This document shows, piece by piece, positions 48,144-56,620 of a stretch of DNA of 64,000 nt. The translations under genes were made by a program, and so were the position numbers. Numbering within the stretch: the first letter of the stretch is position 1; each line of letters begins with the position of its first letter. Below the pieces are notes generated by a model. That model did not search any database. It was not told the DNA's origin and saw only the letters and a program-made list of their open reading frames with translations. This stretch comes from Streptomyces shenzhenensis. Lineage in GTDB: Bacteria > Actinomycetota > Actinomycetes > Streptomycetales > Streptomycetaceae. The DNA lies in the NCBI RefSeq assembly GCF_003688995.1, contig NZ_PENI01000004.1:124001-188000 (forward strand). Reading direction: 5' to 3'.

Positions 48144-50063
48144 ATGGGCGTACGCAAGGATCTGCAGCGGGCCAGGAAACGCACCGACCTTGCGGCCCGC
48201 GGCCAGGTGGAGACCGTCAGGGACGCGCACGGCGTCGTCCGCGAGGCCCGCACCACCGCCCTCGTGCCGGCCGCGACGACCGGCTCCATCGCCGACCTGC
48301 CCTTCATCAACGCGGCCGAGGCCCCCGACGCCGTGGTCCTGCGCCGCCGTGACAAGGGCGGCTGGCAGCCGGTCACCGCGGCCCGCTTCGCCCGTGACGT
48401 CACCGACGTCGCCAAGGGCCTCATCGCGGCCGGCCTCGAACCGGGCCACCGGGTCGCGGTGATGTCCCGCACCCGCTACGAGTGGACCGTCCTGGACTTC
48501 GCCGTCTGGGCGGCCGGCGGCCGGACCGTCCCGGTCTACCCCACCTCCTCCGCCCAGCAGGTGGAGTGGATCGTCCGCGACTCCGGCGCCCGCCACGTCG
48601 TCACCGAGACCACCCAGCACACCGCCACCGTCCTCGCCGGCACCGCGGACCACCCCGAACCCCCGCGCACCTGGACCATCGACGAGGGCGCCCTCGACCG
48701 GCTCACCGACCTGGGCCGGGACATCCCCGACGAGGACGTCGCCGAGCGCCGCGCCGGTCTGACCCCCGACACGGTCGCCACGATCTGCTACACCTCCGGC
48801 ACCACCGGCCGGCCGAAGGGCTGCGTCCTCACCCACGCCAACCTGCACGCCGAGGCGGCGAACACCGTCCAACTGCTGCACCCGGTCTTCACGGAGGTCA
48901 CCGGCCAGACCGCGTCCACCCTGCTCTTCCTGCCGCTCGCCCATATCCTCGGCCGCGCCCTGCAGATCGCCTGTCTGATGGCCCGTATCGAGATCGGCCA
49001 CTTCCCCAGCGTCAGACCCGACGAACTCCGCCCGGTGCTCAAGGAGTTCCAGCCGACCTTCCTCGTCGGGGTGCCCTATCTGTTCGAGAAGATCCACGAC
49101 ACCGGCCGGGCCACCGCCGAACGGATCGGCCGCGGCGCCTCCTTCGACCGTGCCGACCGCGTCGCCGTCCGCTTCGGCGAGGCCGCGCTGCACCGGTTCC
49201 TGGGCACCGGCAAGGGCCCCGGCCCGGGCCTGTACGCCGCCTGGGCCCTGTACGACCTGCTGGTCTACCGCCGGGTCCGCAAGGAACTCGGCGGCCGGGT
49301 GCGGTACGCCATCAGCGGCGGCTCCCCGCTCGACCGCAACCTCAACCTGTTCTTCCAGGCGGCCGGGATCATCGTCTACGAGGGTTACGGCCTCACCGAG
49401 ACCACGGCCGCCGCGACCATCGTGCCGCCGCTCGCCCCCCGCCCCGGCACCGTCGGCCGGCCCGTTCCCGGCGTGGCCGTCCGCATCGCCGACGACGGGG
49501 AGGTGCTGATCAAGGGCGGACCGGTCTTCGGGTCGTACTGGAACGACCCGGCGGCCACGGACGCCGCCCTCACCGGCGACTGGTTCGCCACCGGAGACCT
49601 CGGCTCCCTCGACGACGACGGCTACCTCACCATCACCGGCCGCAAGAAGGACATCCTCGTCACCTCCGGCGGCAAGAACGTCTCCCCGGCCGTCCTGGAG
49701 GACCGCCTGCGCAGCCGCCCACCGGTCGGCCAGTGCCTCGTCGTCGGCGACAACCGCCCCTTCGTCGCCGCCCTGGTCACCCTCGACCCCGAGGCGGTCG
49801 CCCACTGGCTGTCGGTGCGTCGGCTGCCCGCCGGCACCCCGGTCTCGGACCTGGTCGGCGACCCGCGCCTGCGGGCCGAGGTGCAGCGCGCCGTCGACTA
49901 CGCCAACGAGGCCGTCTCGCGCGCCGAGTCGATCCGTGCCTTCGCCCTGGTCGACGGGGAGTTCACCGAGGACAACGGCCTGCTCACGCCGTCCCTGAAG
50001 GTCAAGCGGCAGGCGGTCACGGCGGCCTACGCGGCCGAGATCGAGGCGCTGTACGGCGGCTGA
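48144..50063 (+). CDS. Long-chain fatty-acyl-CoA synthetase
   Basis: The 639-aa AMP-forming enzyme has the ATP-binding loop CYTSGTTGRPKGCVLTHANL (about residue 215), EGYGLTETTAAATI (about 415) and WFATGDLGSLDDDGYLTITG then RKKDILVTSGGKNVSPAVLE. It activates fatty acids to acyl-CoA. The length fits the FadD15 type common in actinobacteria. ATG at 48144 follows GGGAGCCGTC. It stands alone between a GH2 gene and the rodlin cluster. Confidence 0.94.
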   Translation: MGVRKDLQRARKRTDLAARGQVETVRDAHGVVREARTTALVPAATTGSIADLPFINAAEAPDAVVLRRRDKGGWQPVTAARFARDVTDVAKGLIAAGLEPGHRVAVMSRTRYEWTVLDFAVWAAGGRTVPVYPTSSAQQVEWIVRDSGARHVVTETTQHTATVLAGTADHPEPPRTWTIDEGALDRLTDLGRDIPDEDVAERRAGLTPDTVATICYTSGTTGRPKGCVLTHANLHAEAANTVQLLHPVFTEVTGQTASTLLFLPLAHILGRALQIACLMARIEIGHFPSVRPDELRPVLKEFQPTFLVGVPYLFEKIHDTGRATAERIGRGASFDRADRVAVRFGEAALHRFLGTGKGPGPGLYAAWALYDLLVYRRVRKELGGRVRYAISGGSPLDRNLNLFFQAAGIIVYEGYGLTETTAAATIVPPLAPRPGTVGRPVPGVAVRIADDGEVLIKGGPVFGSYWNDPAATDAALTGDWFATGDLGSLDDDGYLTITGRKKDILVTSGGKNVSPAVLEDRLRSRPPVGQCLVVGDNRPFVAALVTLDPEAVAHWLSVRRLPAGTPVSDLVGDPRLRAEVQRAVDYANEAVSRAESIRAFALVDGEFTEDNGLLTPSLKVKRQAVTAAYAAEIEALYGG

Positions 50064-50132
50064 CGGGGCGGCACGGACGCCGTCGGCACGGCTGACACCG
50101 GTGACAAGGCAGGCGCGGCCGGCACGCAGAAA

Positions 50133-50159
50133 GCGGGCCACCGGGAACCGGTGACCCGC
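50133..50159. terminator. Hairpin between ligase and rodlin 1
   Basis: A 12-bp stem with one mismatch (GCGGGCCACCGG / CCGGTGACCCGC) and a 3-nt loop sits between the convergent acyl-CoA ligase and first rodlin gene. Confidence 0.6.
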
Positions 50160-50177
50160 CGCGGCGGAGCGGACCGC

Positions 50178-50585
50178 TCAGCCGTTGCCCGTGCCGTTGC
50201 CGGACAGGGCAGAGATGTCGTCCAGGATGTGCGACAGCGGCTCGTCGCCCTTGGCCTGGGTCGAGTTCTCGACGCACTGCTGGTTCTGCGGCGACGACAG
50301 GACCGGGACGTCCTGCACGGCGACCGGCACGACACCGACGAGCGAGCCCACGTTCGCCTTGGCCGGCAGGCCGACACACGGCTTGTTCAGCGAGCCCTGG
50401 ACCAGCGAGAGCTGCGGGCTCATGTCACCGAACGTGGCCGAGTTGCCGAACTCCGACTGGGCGCCGACGCCGCTCGCGGAGGTGGTGCCGTTGTCGTTGC
50501 CGATGGCCAGGGCCTGGGGGGCGGCCGCGCCGGCGAGACCGGCGACCGAGGCGGCCACAGCCGCGGTTGCCCACAGCTTCTTCAT
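50178..50585 (-). CDS. Rodlin (copy 1)
   Basis: The 135-aa secreted protein of the rodlin (RdlA/RdlB) family forms the paired rodlets of the aerial-hypha and spore surface. A signal peptide ([20 protein letters not shown] ... ALA, about 27 residues) precedes the rodlin body. Conserved features are [16 protein letters not shown], the first Cys in [13 protein letters not shown], the second in [17 protein letters not shown], and [17 protein letters not shown] follows GAAGGGAAAGAAC. It is the outermost of three rodlins in 1.8 kb. Confidence 0.93.
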   Translation of the reverse strand: MKKLWATAAVAASVAGLAGAAAPQALAIGNDNGTTSASGVGAQSEFGNSATFGDMSPQLSLVQGSLNKPCVGLPAKANVGSLVGVVPVAVQDVPVLSSPQNQQCVENSTQAKGDEPLSHILDDISALSGNGTGNG

Positions 50586-50852
50586 GTTCTTTCCCTTCGA
50601 AAGGCGGACTCCGGGGACGGAGTTGCATGATCGTCAACGGCGCCCGACCGGCCCGGGTTGCGGGCTGTGCCTCGATCGGACCAGCGTGATCGGATCAAGG
50701 GACAAGCGTCCCGGCGCGCCCACGCATCGCCGCACTCCGACCGCCGTACGGCACACCGGTGCCGGGCGCCCGCACCCATGACGGACCGGCGGGCCGCCGG
50801 AAGTCCGACGGCCCGCCGGGGAAGCCCGGAAGAGGCTTGAGAGGTGTCCCGG
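50586..50852. other. Intergenic interval between rodlin 1 and rodlin 2
   Basis: Both neighbours are on the minus strand. It holds the terminator of rodlin 2 (listed at 50786) and presumably the promoter of rodlin 1; nothing else is seen. Confidence 0.5.
50786..50819 (-). terminator. Hairpin after rodlin 2
   Basis: A perfect 11-bp stem (CCGGCGGGCCG / CGGCCCGCCGG) with a 12-nt loop lies 34 nt downstream of the rodlin 2 stop. Confidence 0.65.
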
Positions 50853-51263
50853 TCAGTGGTTGCCGGCGCCGTTGCCCGCGAGGACCGAGATGTCGTCCAG
50901 GAGGTGCGACAGCGGCTCGTCGCCCTTGGCCTGGGTCGAGTTCTCGACGCACTGCTGGTTCTGCGGCGACGACAGGATCGGGATGTCCTGCGCGGCGACC
51001 GGGACCAGACCGACGAGCGAGCCGACGTTCGCCTTGGCCGGCAGGCCGATGCAGGGCTTGTTGAGCGAACCCTGGATGAGCGCCATCTGCGGGCTCATGG
51101 CGCCGTAGGTGGCGGAGTTGCCGAACGCCTGCGAGGCGCCGACGCCGCTGGCGGAGGTGGTGCCGGTGTCGTTGCCGATGGCCAGAGCCTGCGGGGCGGC
51201 GGTGGCCGAGACGCCGACGACGGAAGCGGCGACCGCGGCGGAGGCCAGAACCTTCTTGATCAC
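50853..51263 (-). CDS. Rodlin (copy 2)
   Basis: The 136-aa rodlin with signal peptide MIKKVLASAAVAASVVGVSA (AALA-type cleavage) closely matches the S. coelicolor RdlA/B start. The body carries [19 protein letters not shown] and [17 protein letters not shown], nearly the same as copy 1. The GTG at 51263 (GTGATCAAGAAG) follows GAAGGGAATTGCAC; a TTG two codons earlier is in frame but less likely. It is divergent from copy 3, the arrangement known for rdlA/rdlB. Confidence 0.93.
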   Translation of the reverse strand: MIKKVLASAAVAASVVGVSATAAPQALAIGNDTGTTSASGVGASQAFGNSATYGAMSPQMALIQGSLNKPCIGLPAKANVGSLVGLVPVAAQDIPILSSPQNQQCVENSTQAKGDEPLSHLLDDISVLAGNGAGNH

Positions 51264-51532
51264 GTGCAATTCCCTTCTGAAAAAACCCCGTCCACCGGAG
51301 CGACCTGGATCAACTGGAGGACGTTCGTTTGGTTCCTGGCATTCACTCCGATGGTCGACATGCCGCCGCGCCGGATTGCGCCTCCGTGGGGTGCGTTAAT
51401 TCCGCTCCCGCCGGACGATCCGATCGAGTGACGTGCCGCAACCATTCCGCTCGTGGCGGGTTGATGCGGGGCAGGAACATGCGTCTTGGCCATGGGCCAG
51501 GATTGGCCATGGGTCGGGAAAGGAAAGCGAAA
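51264..51532. promoter_or_regulatory. Divergent rodlin promoter region
   Basis: This 269-bp region separates divergent rodlin copies 2 and 3 and must hold both promoters. TTGGCCATGGG is repeated at 51486-51496 and 51503-51513 just before copy 3, and the first copy lies in TGGCCATGGGCCA, an inverted repeat. Core promoter boxes were not assigned. Confidence 0.5.
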
Positions 51533-51943
51533 ATGCTGAAGAAGGCAATGGCCGTGGCGGCGGTCGCGGCGTCCGTCGTCGGTGCGTCGGCGGCGCTCGC
51601 CCCGCAGGCGCTTGCCATCGGCAACGACAGCGGGACCACCTCCGCCGGCGGCGACGGCGCCCGCGAGGCGTTCGGCAACCAGGTGACCGGGGGCGACCTG
51701 AGCCCGCAGGCCACCCTGGTGCAGGGCTCGCTGAACAAGCTCTGCGTCGGTCTGCCGGTCGAGGCGAACGCCGGCTCGGTCGTCGGCGCCGTCCCGGTCG
51801 CCGTGCAGGACGTCCCCGTCCTGTCGGCGCCGCAGAACCAGCAGTGCGCCGAGAACGCGACCCAGGGCAAGGGCGACGAGCCGCTGTCGCATCTAGTGGA
51901 CGGCGTCTCTGCCCTGTCGGGCAACGGCGTCGGCAACCACTGA
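51533..51943 (+). CDS. Rodlin (copy 3)
   Basis: The 136-aa rodlin has signal peptide MLKKAMAVAAVAASVVGASA (cleaved after ALA) and body [33 protein letters not shown] and SAPQNQQCAENATQGKG. It departs from copies 1 and 2 at NKLC instead of NKPC, at VEANAGSVVG, and in the VDGVSAL tail, so it is the most diverged of the three. ATG at 51533 follows AAAGGAAAGCGAAA. Confidence 0.93.
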   Translation: MLKKAMAVAAVAASVVGASAALAPQALAIGNDSGTTSAGGDGAREAFGNQVTGGDLSPQATLVQGSLNKLCVGLPVEANAGSVVGAVPVAVQDVPVLSAPQNQQCAENATQGKGDEPLSHLVDGVSALSGNGVGNH

Positions 51944-51956
51944 GCCGACCCCGTGG

Positions 51957-52004
51957 AAGTCCGTTCGGGCCGTGTGCCGTTTCGCGCGCCGCCCGGGCGG
52001 ACTT
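51957..52004 (+). terminator. Hairpin after rodlin 3
   Basis: Arms AAGTCCGTTCGGG and CCCGGGCGGACTT pair with two mismatches across a GC-rich loop, 13 nt after the rodlin 3 stop, and are followed by TTCC. Confidence 0.5.
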
Positions 52005-52235
52005 TTCCGTGAAATCCCCGTCGAACCTGTTGTCCATCGCTCAGCCGAACTGTTTCCCCTCCCGTGTCAATCTTACGAAGGCGTTCGAGTGAATTGCAGG
52101 ATGCCGCACGTTCTGTAGTTTCTTCGGCCGTCTATCCCTCGTTCTACAGCCTGCCGGTCATGGTGCGAGCCATACAAGCTGTGCTCGCTCGGTTTCGGCC
52201 GACCAAGGGGCATGACCGCAGAGAAGGGAAAGTTC

Positions 52236-52463
52236 ATGAAGAAGAGCGCTGCCGTCGTCGCGGGCGCGATCCTGGCTCTGGGCGCTGCCGCCCCGGCCTT
52301 CGCGGACTCCGGTGCCGAGGGTGCTGCCGTCGGATCCCCCGGTGTTCTGTCCGGCAATGTCGTCCAGGTCCCCGTGCACATTCCGGTGAATGTGTGCGGC
52401 AACACCATCAACGTCATCGGACTGCTGAACCCGGCCTTCGGCAACACCTGCGCCAACGGCTGA
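52236..52463 (+). CDS. Short chaplin
   Basis: The 75-aa protein has a signal peptide (MKKSAAVVAGAILALGAAAP, cleavage after AFA). The mature chaplin is ~50 residues: SPGVLSGNVVQVPVHIPVNV, then CGNTINVIGLLNPAFGNTC. The two conserved Cys form a disulfide in this family. Short chaplins self-assemble into amyloid rodlets that make aerial hyphae hydrophobic. ATG at 52236 has an AAGGGAAAG Shine-Dalgarno; the longer frame from 52212 is not preferred. A strong terminator follows. Confidence 0.96.
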   Translation: MKKSAAVVAGAILALGAAAPAFADSGAEGAAVGSPGVLSGNVVQVPVHIPVNVCGNTINVIGLLNPAFGNTCANG

Positions 52464-52502
52464 CGGTACGGACACCACGCACGAGCCTTCGGGCCGTGCG
52501 GT

Positions 52503-52535
52503 GGCCGGCCCCGGACGGTTGATCCGGGGCCGGCC
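52503..52535 (+). terminator. Hairpin terminator after short chaplin
   Basis: A perfect 13-bp stem (GGCCGGCCCCGGA / TCCGGGGCCGGCC) with a 7-nt loop is followed by a T/C-rich tract, 40 nt after the chaplin stop. Confidence 0.8.
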
Positions 52536-52567
52536 TTCCCACTTCTTCAAGCAGGAAGACAACGAGA

Positions 52568-53197
52568 TTGCGAAAGACCCTGAGCAGGGGAATGGTCGTG
52601 GCCGCCGCCGCGACGAGCGTTCTGTCCCTGTGCGACTTCGCCGCCGTCGCCGACTCGGTCGCCGGCGGTACCACCTCGGGCTCCCCGGGTGTTCTGTCCG
52701 GCAACACCGTGCAGGCGCCGGTCCATGTGCCGGTCAACGTCTGCGGCAACACCGTCGACGTCCTCGCCCTGCTGAATCCGGCCTTCGGCAACTCCTGTGC
52801 CAACGGCGCGAGTCGGCCCGAACCGGTGACGCCTGATGTTCCGGAGCCGACCGTTCCCGGTGACACCGGCACTCAGCAGCCGCCGCCACCGACGGGCGTC
52901 GTGACGCCTCCGCCCGCCGTGAGCACCCCGCCCGCCGTGAACCCCCCGGCGCCGCCGGCCACCCCCGCCGAACCGGTCCGGCCCGGCTCGTCCGTACCGG
53001 AGCCGGCGTCCGAGTCCTCCACCGGGGACTCCTCCACGGGGCGGGAGTCGGAGCCGGTCCGCGCGAGCCGCGAATCCCGGCCCGAGCTGGCCGAGACCGG
53101 CAGCGCGACCACGCTGGCGGCCTCCGGCCTCAGCGCCCTGCTCATCGCGGGCGGGGTGATCCTGTACCGGCGAGGACGAAGCACGTCCTTCCGGTGA
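52568..53197 (+). CDS. Long chaplin with one chaplin domain and sortase signal
   Basis: The 209-aa protein has a signal peptide and one chaplin domain (residues about 38-80, SPGVLSGNTVQAPVHVPVNV then CGNTVDVLALLNPAFGNSC). A Pro/Thr/Ser/Glu-rich spacer (about 82-172) follows, then a wall-sorting signal: LAETG (174-178), a hydrophobic span and the basic tail RRGRSTSFR. LAxTG motifs are class E sortase substrates. Known long chaplins ChpA-C carry two chaplin domains; this has one. It starts with TTG, since no ATG or GTG precedes the signal peptide; AGGAAG lies about 10 nt upstream. Confidence 0.92.
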   Translation: MRKTLSRGMVVAAAATSVLSLCDFAAVADSVAGGTTSGSPGVLSGNTVQAPVHVPVNVCGNTVDVLALLNPAFGNSCANGASRPEPVTPDVPEPTVPGDTGTQQPPPPTGVVTPPPAVSTPPAVNPPAPPATPAEPVRPGSSVPEPASESSTGDSSTGRESEPVRASRESRPELAETGSATTLAASGLSALLIAGGVILYRRGRSTSFR

Positions 53198-53260
53198 CTC
53201 CGTAGAGTGCCGGACCTGAGGCCTGCGTTCGGCCGCAACGGCTGACGCCGCCGAGCACTC

Positions 53261-53296
53261 CATCGGCCGCCCTCCCGAACGGGAGGGCGGCCGATG
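53261..53296. terminator. Strong terminator after long chaplin
   Basis: A perfect 16-bp stem (CATCGGCCGCCCTCCC / GGGAGGGCGGCCGATG) with a 4-nt loop, 64 nt past the long chaplin stop. Confidence 0.85.
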
Positions 53297-53371
53297 TGCG
53301 TGGTCCCCAGGGCGCCCCGAAGGCGCGGGACGTCGGATCACCCGTGCGAGGAGCGTCCGGACACAGGAAAA

Positions 53372-53412
53372 CGGTCCGTGCCGCCCGCTGCGGAGGCGGA
53401 CGGCACGGACCG
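53372..53412 (-). terminator. Terminator of the collagen-like gene
   Basis: A perfect 12-bp stem (CGGTCCGTGCCG / CGGCACGGACCG) is followed on the minus strand by TTTT. It lies 67 nt downstream of the collagen-like gene stop. Confidence 0.75.
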
Positions 53413-53478
53413 GTCGGGAGACCGCTCAGTCACCAGGGCGAGCCTGCGACGGCTGCGGTCTTCGAGGGATCGGCCGGG

Positions 53479-55104
53479 CTACTGGCAGACCGACTGGACG
53501 GTGAAGGACGCGGCGTCCGCGCCTCCGTTGACGACGGTGACCGTCCAGGCCGCACCGCCGGTGCCCGACTGCACATTGAGCGGACCCGTTCCCGCGGTCT
53601 GGGTCACACCACCCCAGACGGCCGTGGTCCCCGCGGGGCACGTGGGACCGCTGAACGTGCCGGTGTCACCGGCGGCCAGGGTATCGGTGGTCGAGCTCAG
53701 GACCGTCGCGCCGGGGCCGGTCGGTCCGGTCGGGCCGGTGGCCCCTGCGGCGCCGGTCGGGCCGGTGGCTCCGTCGAGACCGTTGGTCCCGTTGAGGCCT
53801 GCGGCGCCGGTGGGTCCGGTGGGACCGGTGGCTCCGTCGAGACCGTTGGTCCCGTTGAGGCCTGCGGCGCCGGTGGGTCCGGTCGGGCCGGTGGCTCCGT
53901 CGAGACCGTTGGTCCCGTTGAGGCCTGCGGCGCCGGTGGGTCCGGTCGGGCCGGTGGCTCCGTCGAGACCGTTGGTCCCGTTGAGGCCTGCGGCGCCGGT
54001 GGGTCCGGTCGGGCCGGTGGCTCCGTCGAGACCGTTGGTCCCGTTGAGGCCTGCGGCGCCGGTCGGTCCGGTCGGTCCGGTGACACCGTTGAGGCCCGCG
54101 GCGCCGGTCGGGCCGGTGGCTCCGTCGAGACCGTTGGTGCCATTGAGGCCGGCCGGGCCGGTCGGTCCGGTGGCCCCGTTCAGGCCGTTGGTGCCGTTGA
54201 GCCCGGCGGGCCCGGTCGGCCCGGTGACACCGTTGAGGCCGGCGGCGCCGGTCGGTCCGGTATTGCCCTGCGGACCCTGGATGCCCTGGACACCCTGGAT
54301 GCCCTGGATGCCCTGGGCTCCCGTCGGCCCGGCGACCCCCTGGGGGCCGACCGCGCCCGTCGGTCCGGTTGCGCCGGTGGCACCGTTGACGCCGTTGAGG
54401 CCGGCGGCGCCGGTCGGTCCGGTGTTGCCCTGGATGCCCGGAACGCCCTGCGGACCCTGGATGCCCTGCAGCCCCTGGACGCCCTGCGGCCCCGTCGGTC
54501 CGGCGACACCCTGCGAGCCGGCCGGACCCGTCGGGCCGGTGGGACCGCCGGAAGGACCGGTCGGGCCGGTCGGGCCCGAGGGACCCGTCGGGCCGGTGGG
54601 ACCCGGGACGTCCGAGCACAGCGGCACGCCGGACGCGCTCACATAACGGGCGGTCACCCACCCGTTCTGGTTGGCGAGCTTGTACCACCAGATGTTCCCG
54701 TCGACCGACTGGCCCGCCTCCTGGCACAGGAGAGAGATGTTCGCCCCGAAGGGGAACGAGCCGAGGCTCGGCGAGTCAGTCGTCGGCAAAGCGCGGACGT
54801 TCACGCCGGTCTGTGCGGTCACCGTCCCCGTGACGGCGGCGCGGAGATTCCTTTGATTCGATTTCGATCCGGCTCGCAGTGCGATCCGGTCTGCCTTTGC
54901 GGCGCCGGTCTGAGCGTGAGCCCGGCCCGCTAGAGAGGATGTGTGTGCCGTAGCAGGGCCGCAGAGACCCAAAGTAAGGCCGAGGCTCACAGCTCCGAGA
55001 ACCAGCGACGAGGCGCCGCCGGTCTTAAAAGCCCCATGCACCAAAACCCACCATGCCTTTCGTGACAAAATTGAGGGGGATGAGGTGAGAGCAGCAAACT
55101 GCAT
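53479..55104 (-). CDS. Secreted SH3b / collagen-like repeat protein
   Basis: The 541-aa protein has a long N-terminal signal region with hydrophobic core [21 protein letters not shown] bacterial SH3 domain follows at about residues 85-165 ([38 protein letters not shown]). About 290 residues of G-X-Y collagen repeats come next, including five near-exact 21-residue units [22 protein letters not shown] ~75-residue Cys-containing C-terminal domain ([20 protein letters not shown] ... SFTVQSVCQ) completes it. ATG at 55104 follows GCAGGAGACAT; 25 extra upstream codons are unlikely. It is probably a surface fibre; no sortase motif is seen. Confidence 0.88.
   Translation of the reverse strand: MQFAALTSSPSILSRKAWWVLVHGAFKTGGASSLVLGAVSLGLTLGLCGPATAHTSSLAGRAHAQTGAAKADRIALRAGSKSNQRNLRAAVTGTVTAQTGVNVRALPTTDSPSLGSFPFGANISLLCQEAGQSVDGNIWWYKLANQNGWVTARYVSASGVPLCSDVPGPTGPTGPSGPTGPTGPSGGPTGPTGPAGSQGVAGPTGPQGVQGLQGIQGPQGVPGIQGNTGPTGAAGLNGVNGATGATGPTGAVGPQGVAGPTGAQGIQGIQGVQGIQGPQGNTGPTGAAGLNGVTGPTGPAGLNGTNGLNGATGPTGPAGLNGTNGLDGATGPTGAAGLNGVTGPTGPTGAAGLNGTNGLDGATGPTGPTGAAGLNGTNGLDGATGPTGPTGAAGLNGTNGLDGATGPTGPTGAAGLNGTNGLDGATGPTGPTGAAGLNGTNGLDGATGPTGAAGATGPTGPTGPGATVLSSTTDTLAAGDTGTFSGPTCPAGTTAVWGGVTQTAGTGPLNVQSGTGGAAWTVTVVNGGADAASFTVQSVCQ
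53767..54160 (-). repeat. 63-bp collagen-coding repeats
   Basis: Near-identical 63-bp units begin with GGCTCCGTCGAGACCGTTGG at 53767, 53830, 53893, 53956 and 54019, plus a sixth diverged copy near 54118. The 63-bp period equals 21 codons and keeps G-X-Y phase. The very high identity between copies indicates recent expansion or gene conversion. Confidence 0.9.
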
Positions 55105-55419
55105 ATGTCTCCTGCAAATCCAGGCGACTCGAATCAAGTGGGCTGAAAGTGGCGCATATGTCACTCGGAGAGCCTGCATTTAATCGGCTAATCAACGCCG
55201 TACGGGGCATTCGAATACCAGGCTGTGGCGCCGTCAAATGGGCGTGGAAATCACGGGATTCACGGGCTGGTCTCCCCTTGCGGCCGCTGTCCGGCGGCCT
55301 GCGCCGGTGCCCGCGACGCGTGGTGCTCCCGCGCCGTCGAGACAGGGGTGCGAAACCCCAACTCGTCGGCGCGGGAGCATCGTTGGCTTTCCGCCCTGCC
55401 GCACTCGGCCGGCGGAGGG
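55105..55419. other. Gene-free interval with one strong hairpin
   Basis: Both flanking genes are on the minus strand. The 55105-55250 part is less GC-rich and probably holds the collagen-like gene promoter. The complex hairpin at 55324 is listed separately; no gene is seen. Confidence 0.5.
55324..55379 (-). terminator. Nested double hairpin after GT2 gene
   Basis: An outer perfect 13-bp stem (TGCTCCCGCGCCG / CGGCGCGGGAGCA) extends by a further 3 pairs after one mismatch. It encloses an inner GGGGT/ACCCC hairpin with a GCGAA loop. It lies 40 nt downstream of the GT2 stop. It may be a terminator or a structured 3' RNA. Confidence 0.6.
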
Positions 55420-56556
55420 TCAGTGGGCCCTCGCGTCCTTGTGATATCGCTTTCCCCTGCCGCCCCTGAGGCCGTGACCCGGCTCCGGGATCGTGGCCAG
55501 CCTGCGCACGGCGAACTCACGGTTGACGAGGGTCTGGGTGCGGTGGGCCGGGGGCAGCTCGGGCATGGCGAGCAGTCGGTCACAGGCCTGGAGCGAACCC
55601 TCGAAGTCGCCCACCCAGTACGCCGTGATCGAGAACTCGGACAGCAGGCCCCAGCGGTAGACCCAGGGCTGCGTGAACAGGATGTCGTCCGGCTGCTCCT
55701 TGGCCAGGGCGGCGACGACGATCGCGTGCGCCATGTGATGGCGGCCCATGCCGCGCAGCCGCGAGGCCAGCTCGTAACACGCTTCGAGCCGCTGCGGACG
55801 TGACTCCCACGCCTGGGTCAGCGTGTCCACCCCGGCGGGCATGTCACCGGAATCGGCGCGCAGGATTCCGGCCTGGAGCAGGGAGTAGTAGACCTCCTCC
55901 GCCCAGCCGCCCATCGACGCGCGGTGTTCGTACAGCCTGATCGCCTCAGGGGTGTTGCCCATGTCGCGCATGGTCTGGGCCAGGTAGAAGACCGTGCGGG
56001 TATTGCTGGGGTCGCGTTCCATCTCGGCGCTGAGCAGGCGGGCGTCGCGCTCGAACTTGTCGTGCCGCGAGCCGCCGTCCGCATGGTCCTCGACGACCAG
56101 CGCGTCGAGGTTCTCCTGTGTCTCGTGCCCGTCCGCGGTGAGGTATTCGTGGGTGACGCCCTCGTATCGCCAGGGGACGTCCCCCCGTACCAAGCGCCTG
56201 ATCCGGTATTCGGTGGCTCCTTCGTGCCGGAGCATGTATGCGTCCGCCGTCAGCCGGGGGAGGGGGCTTTCCCGTCTGAGGACGTGGTCCGCGTCCAGGA
56301 GCAGCAGATAGTCGGCCTTGCCGCGGGCATGCTGGATGTTCAGGGTGCGGTTGTGACCGAAATTCACCCAGGGTTCCTCGTGGAGTTCGCCCGGGACGCC
56401 GTCGAGGGCGCGGCGAATCAGTTCCTGGGTTCCGTCCGTCGATCCGGTGTCCGAGATCACCCAGGTGTCCACCAGATCGTGGACGGAGGCGAGGCATCGC
56501 TCGATGACGCCGGCCTCATTCTTGACGATCATGCAGAGGCAGAGGGAGGGCTTCAC
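55420..56556 (-). CDS. GT2 glycosyltransferase with TPR-like C-terminus
   Basis: The 378-aa protein has a GT-A fold (residues about 1-200): LCMIVKNEAGVIERCLASV, DTGSTDGTQE and the metal-binding LLLLDADHVL (DxD). The C-terminal half is helical (TPR-like, for example MRDMGNTPEAIRLYEHRASM). It likely transfers sugars to a surface polymer or protein. GTG start at 56556. It lies 65 nt downstream of the DUF2079 gene on the same strand, between the collagen-like and chaplin genes. Confidence 0.88.
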   Translation of the reverse strand: MKPSLCLCMIVKNEAGVIERCLASVHDLVDTWVISDTGSTDGTQELIRRALDGVPGELHEEPWVNFGHNRTLNIQHARGKADYLLLLDADHVLRRESPLPRLTADAYMLRHEGATEYRIRRLVRGDVPWRYEGVTHEYLTADGHETQENLDALVVEDHADGGSRHDKFERDARLLSAEMERDPSNTRTVFYLAQTMRDMGNTPEAIRLYEHRASMGGWAEEVYYSLLQAGILRADSGDMPAGVDTLTQAWESRPQRLEACYELASRLRGMGRHHMAHAIVVAALAKEQPDDILFTQPWVYRWGLLSEFSITAYWVGDFEGSLQACDRLLAMPELPPAHRTQTLVNREFAVRRLATIPEPGHGLRGGRGKRYHKDARAH

Positions 56557-56620
56557 GACAGCACCACGCTCCTACGTTTCCCGATGCGGGGTCATTGGTC
56601 GGACGTGTCCTACGGTGAGA

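Noticed and set aside
53294..54646. Pro/Val-rich plus-strand frame ([15 protein letters not shown] repeats) opposite the collagen-like gene
   Set aside because: It is the mirror of the G-X-Y coding repeats; only the minus strand has a start with Shine-Dalgarno, signal peptide and SH3b domain.
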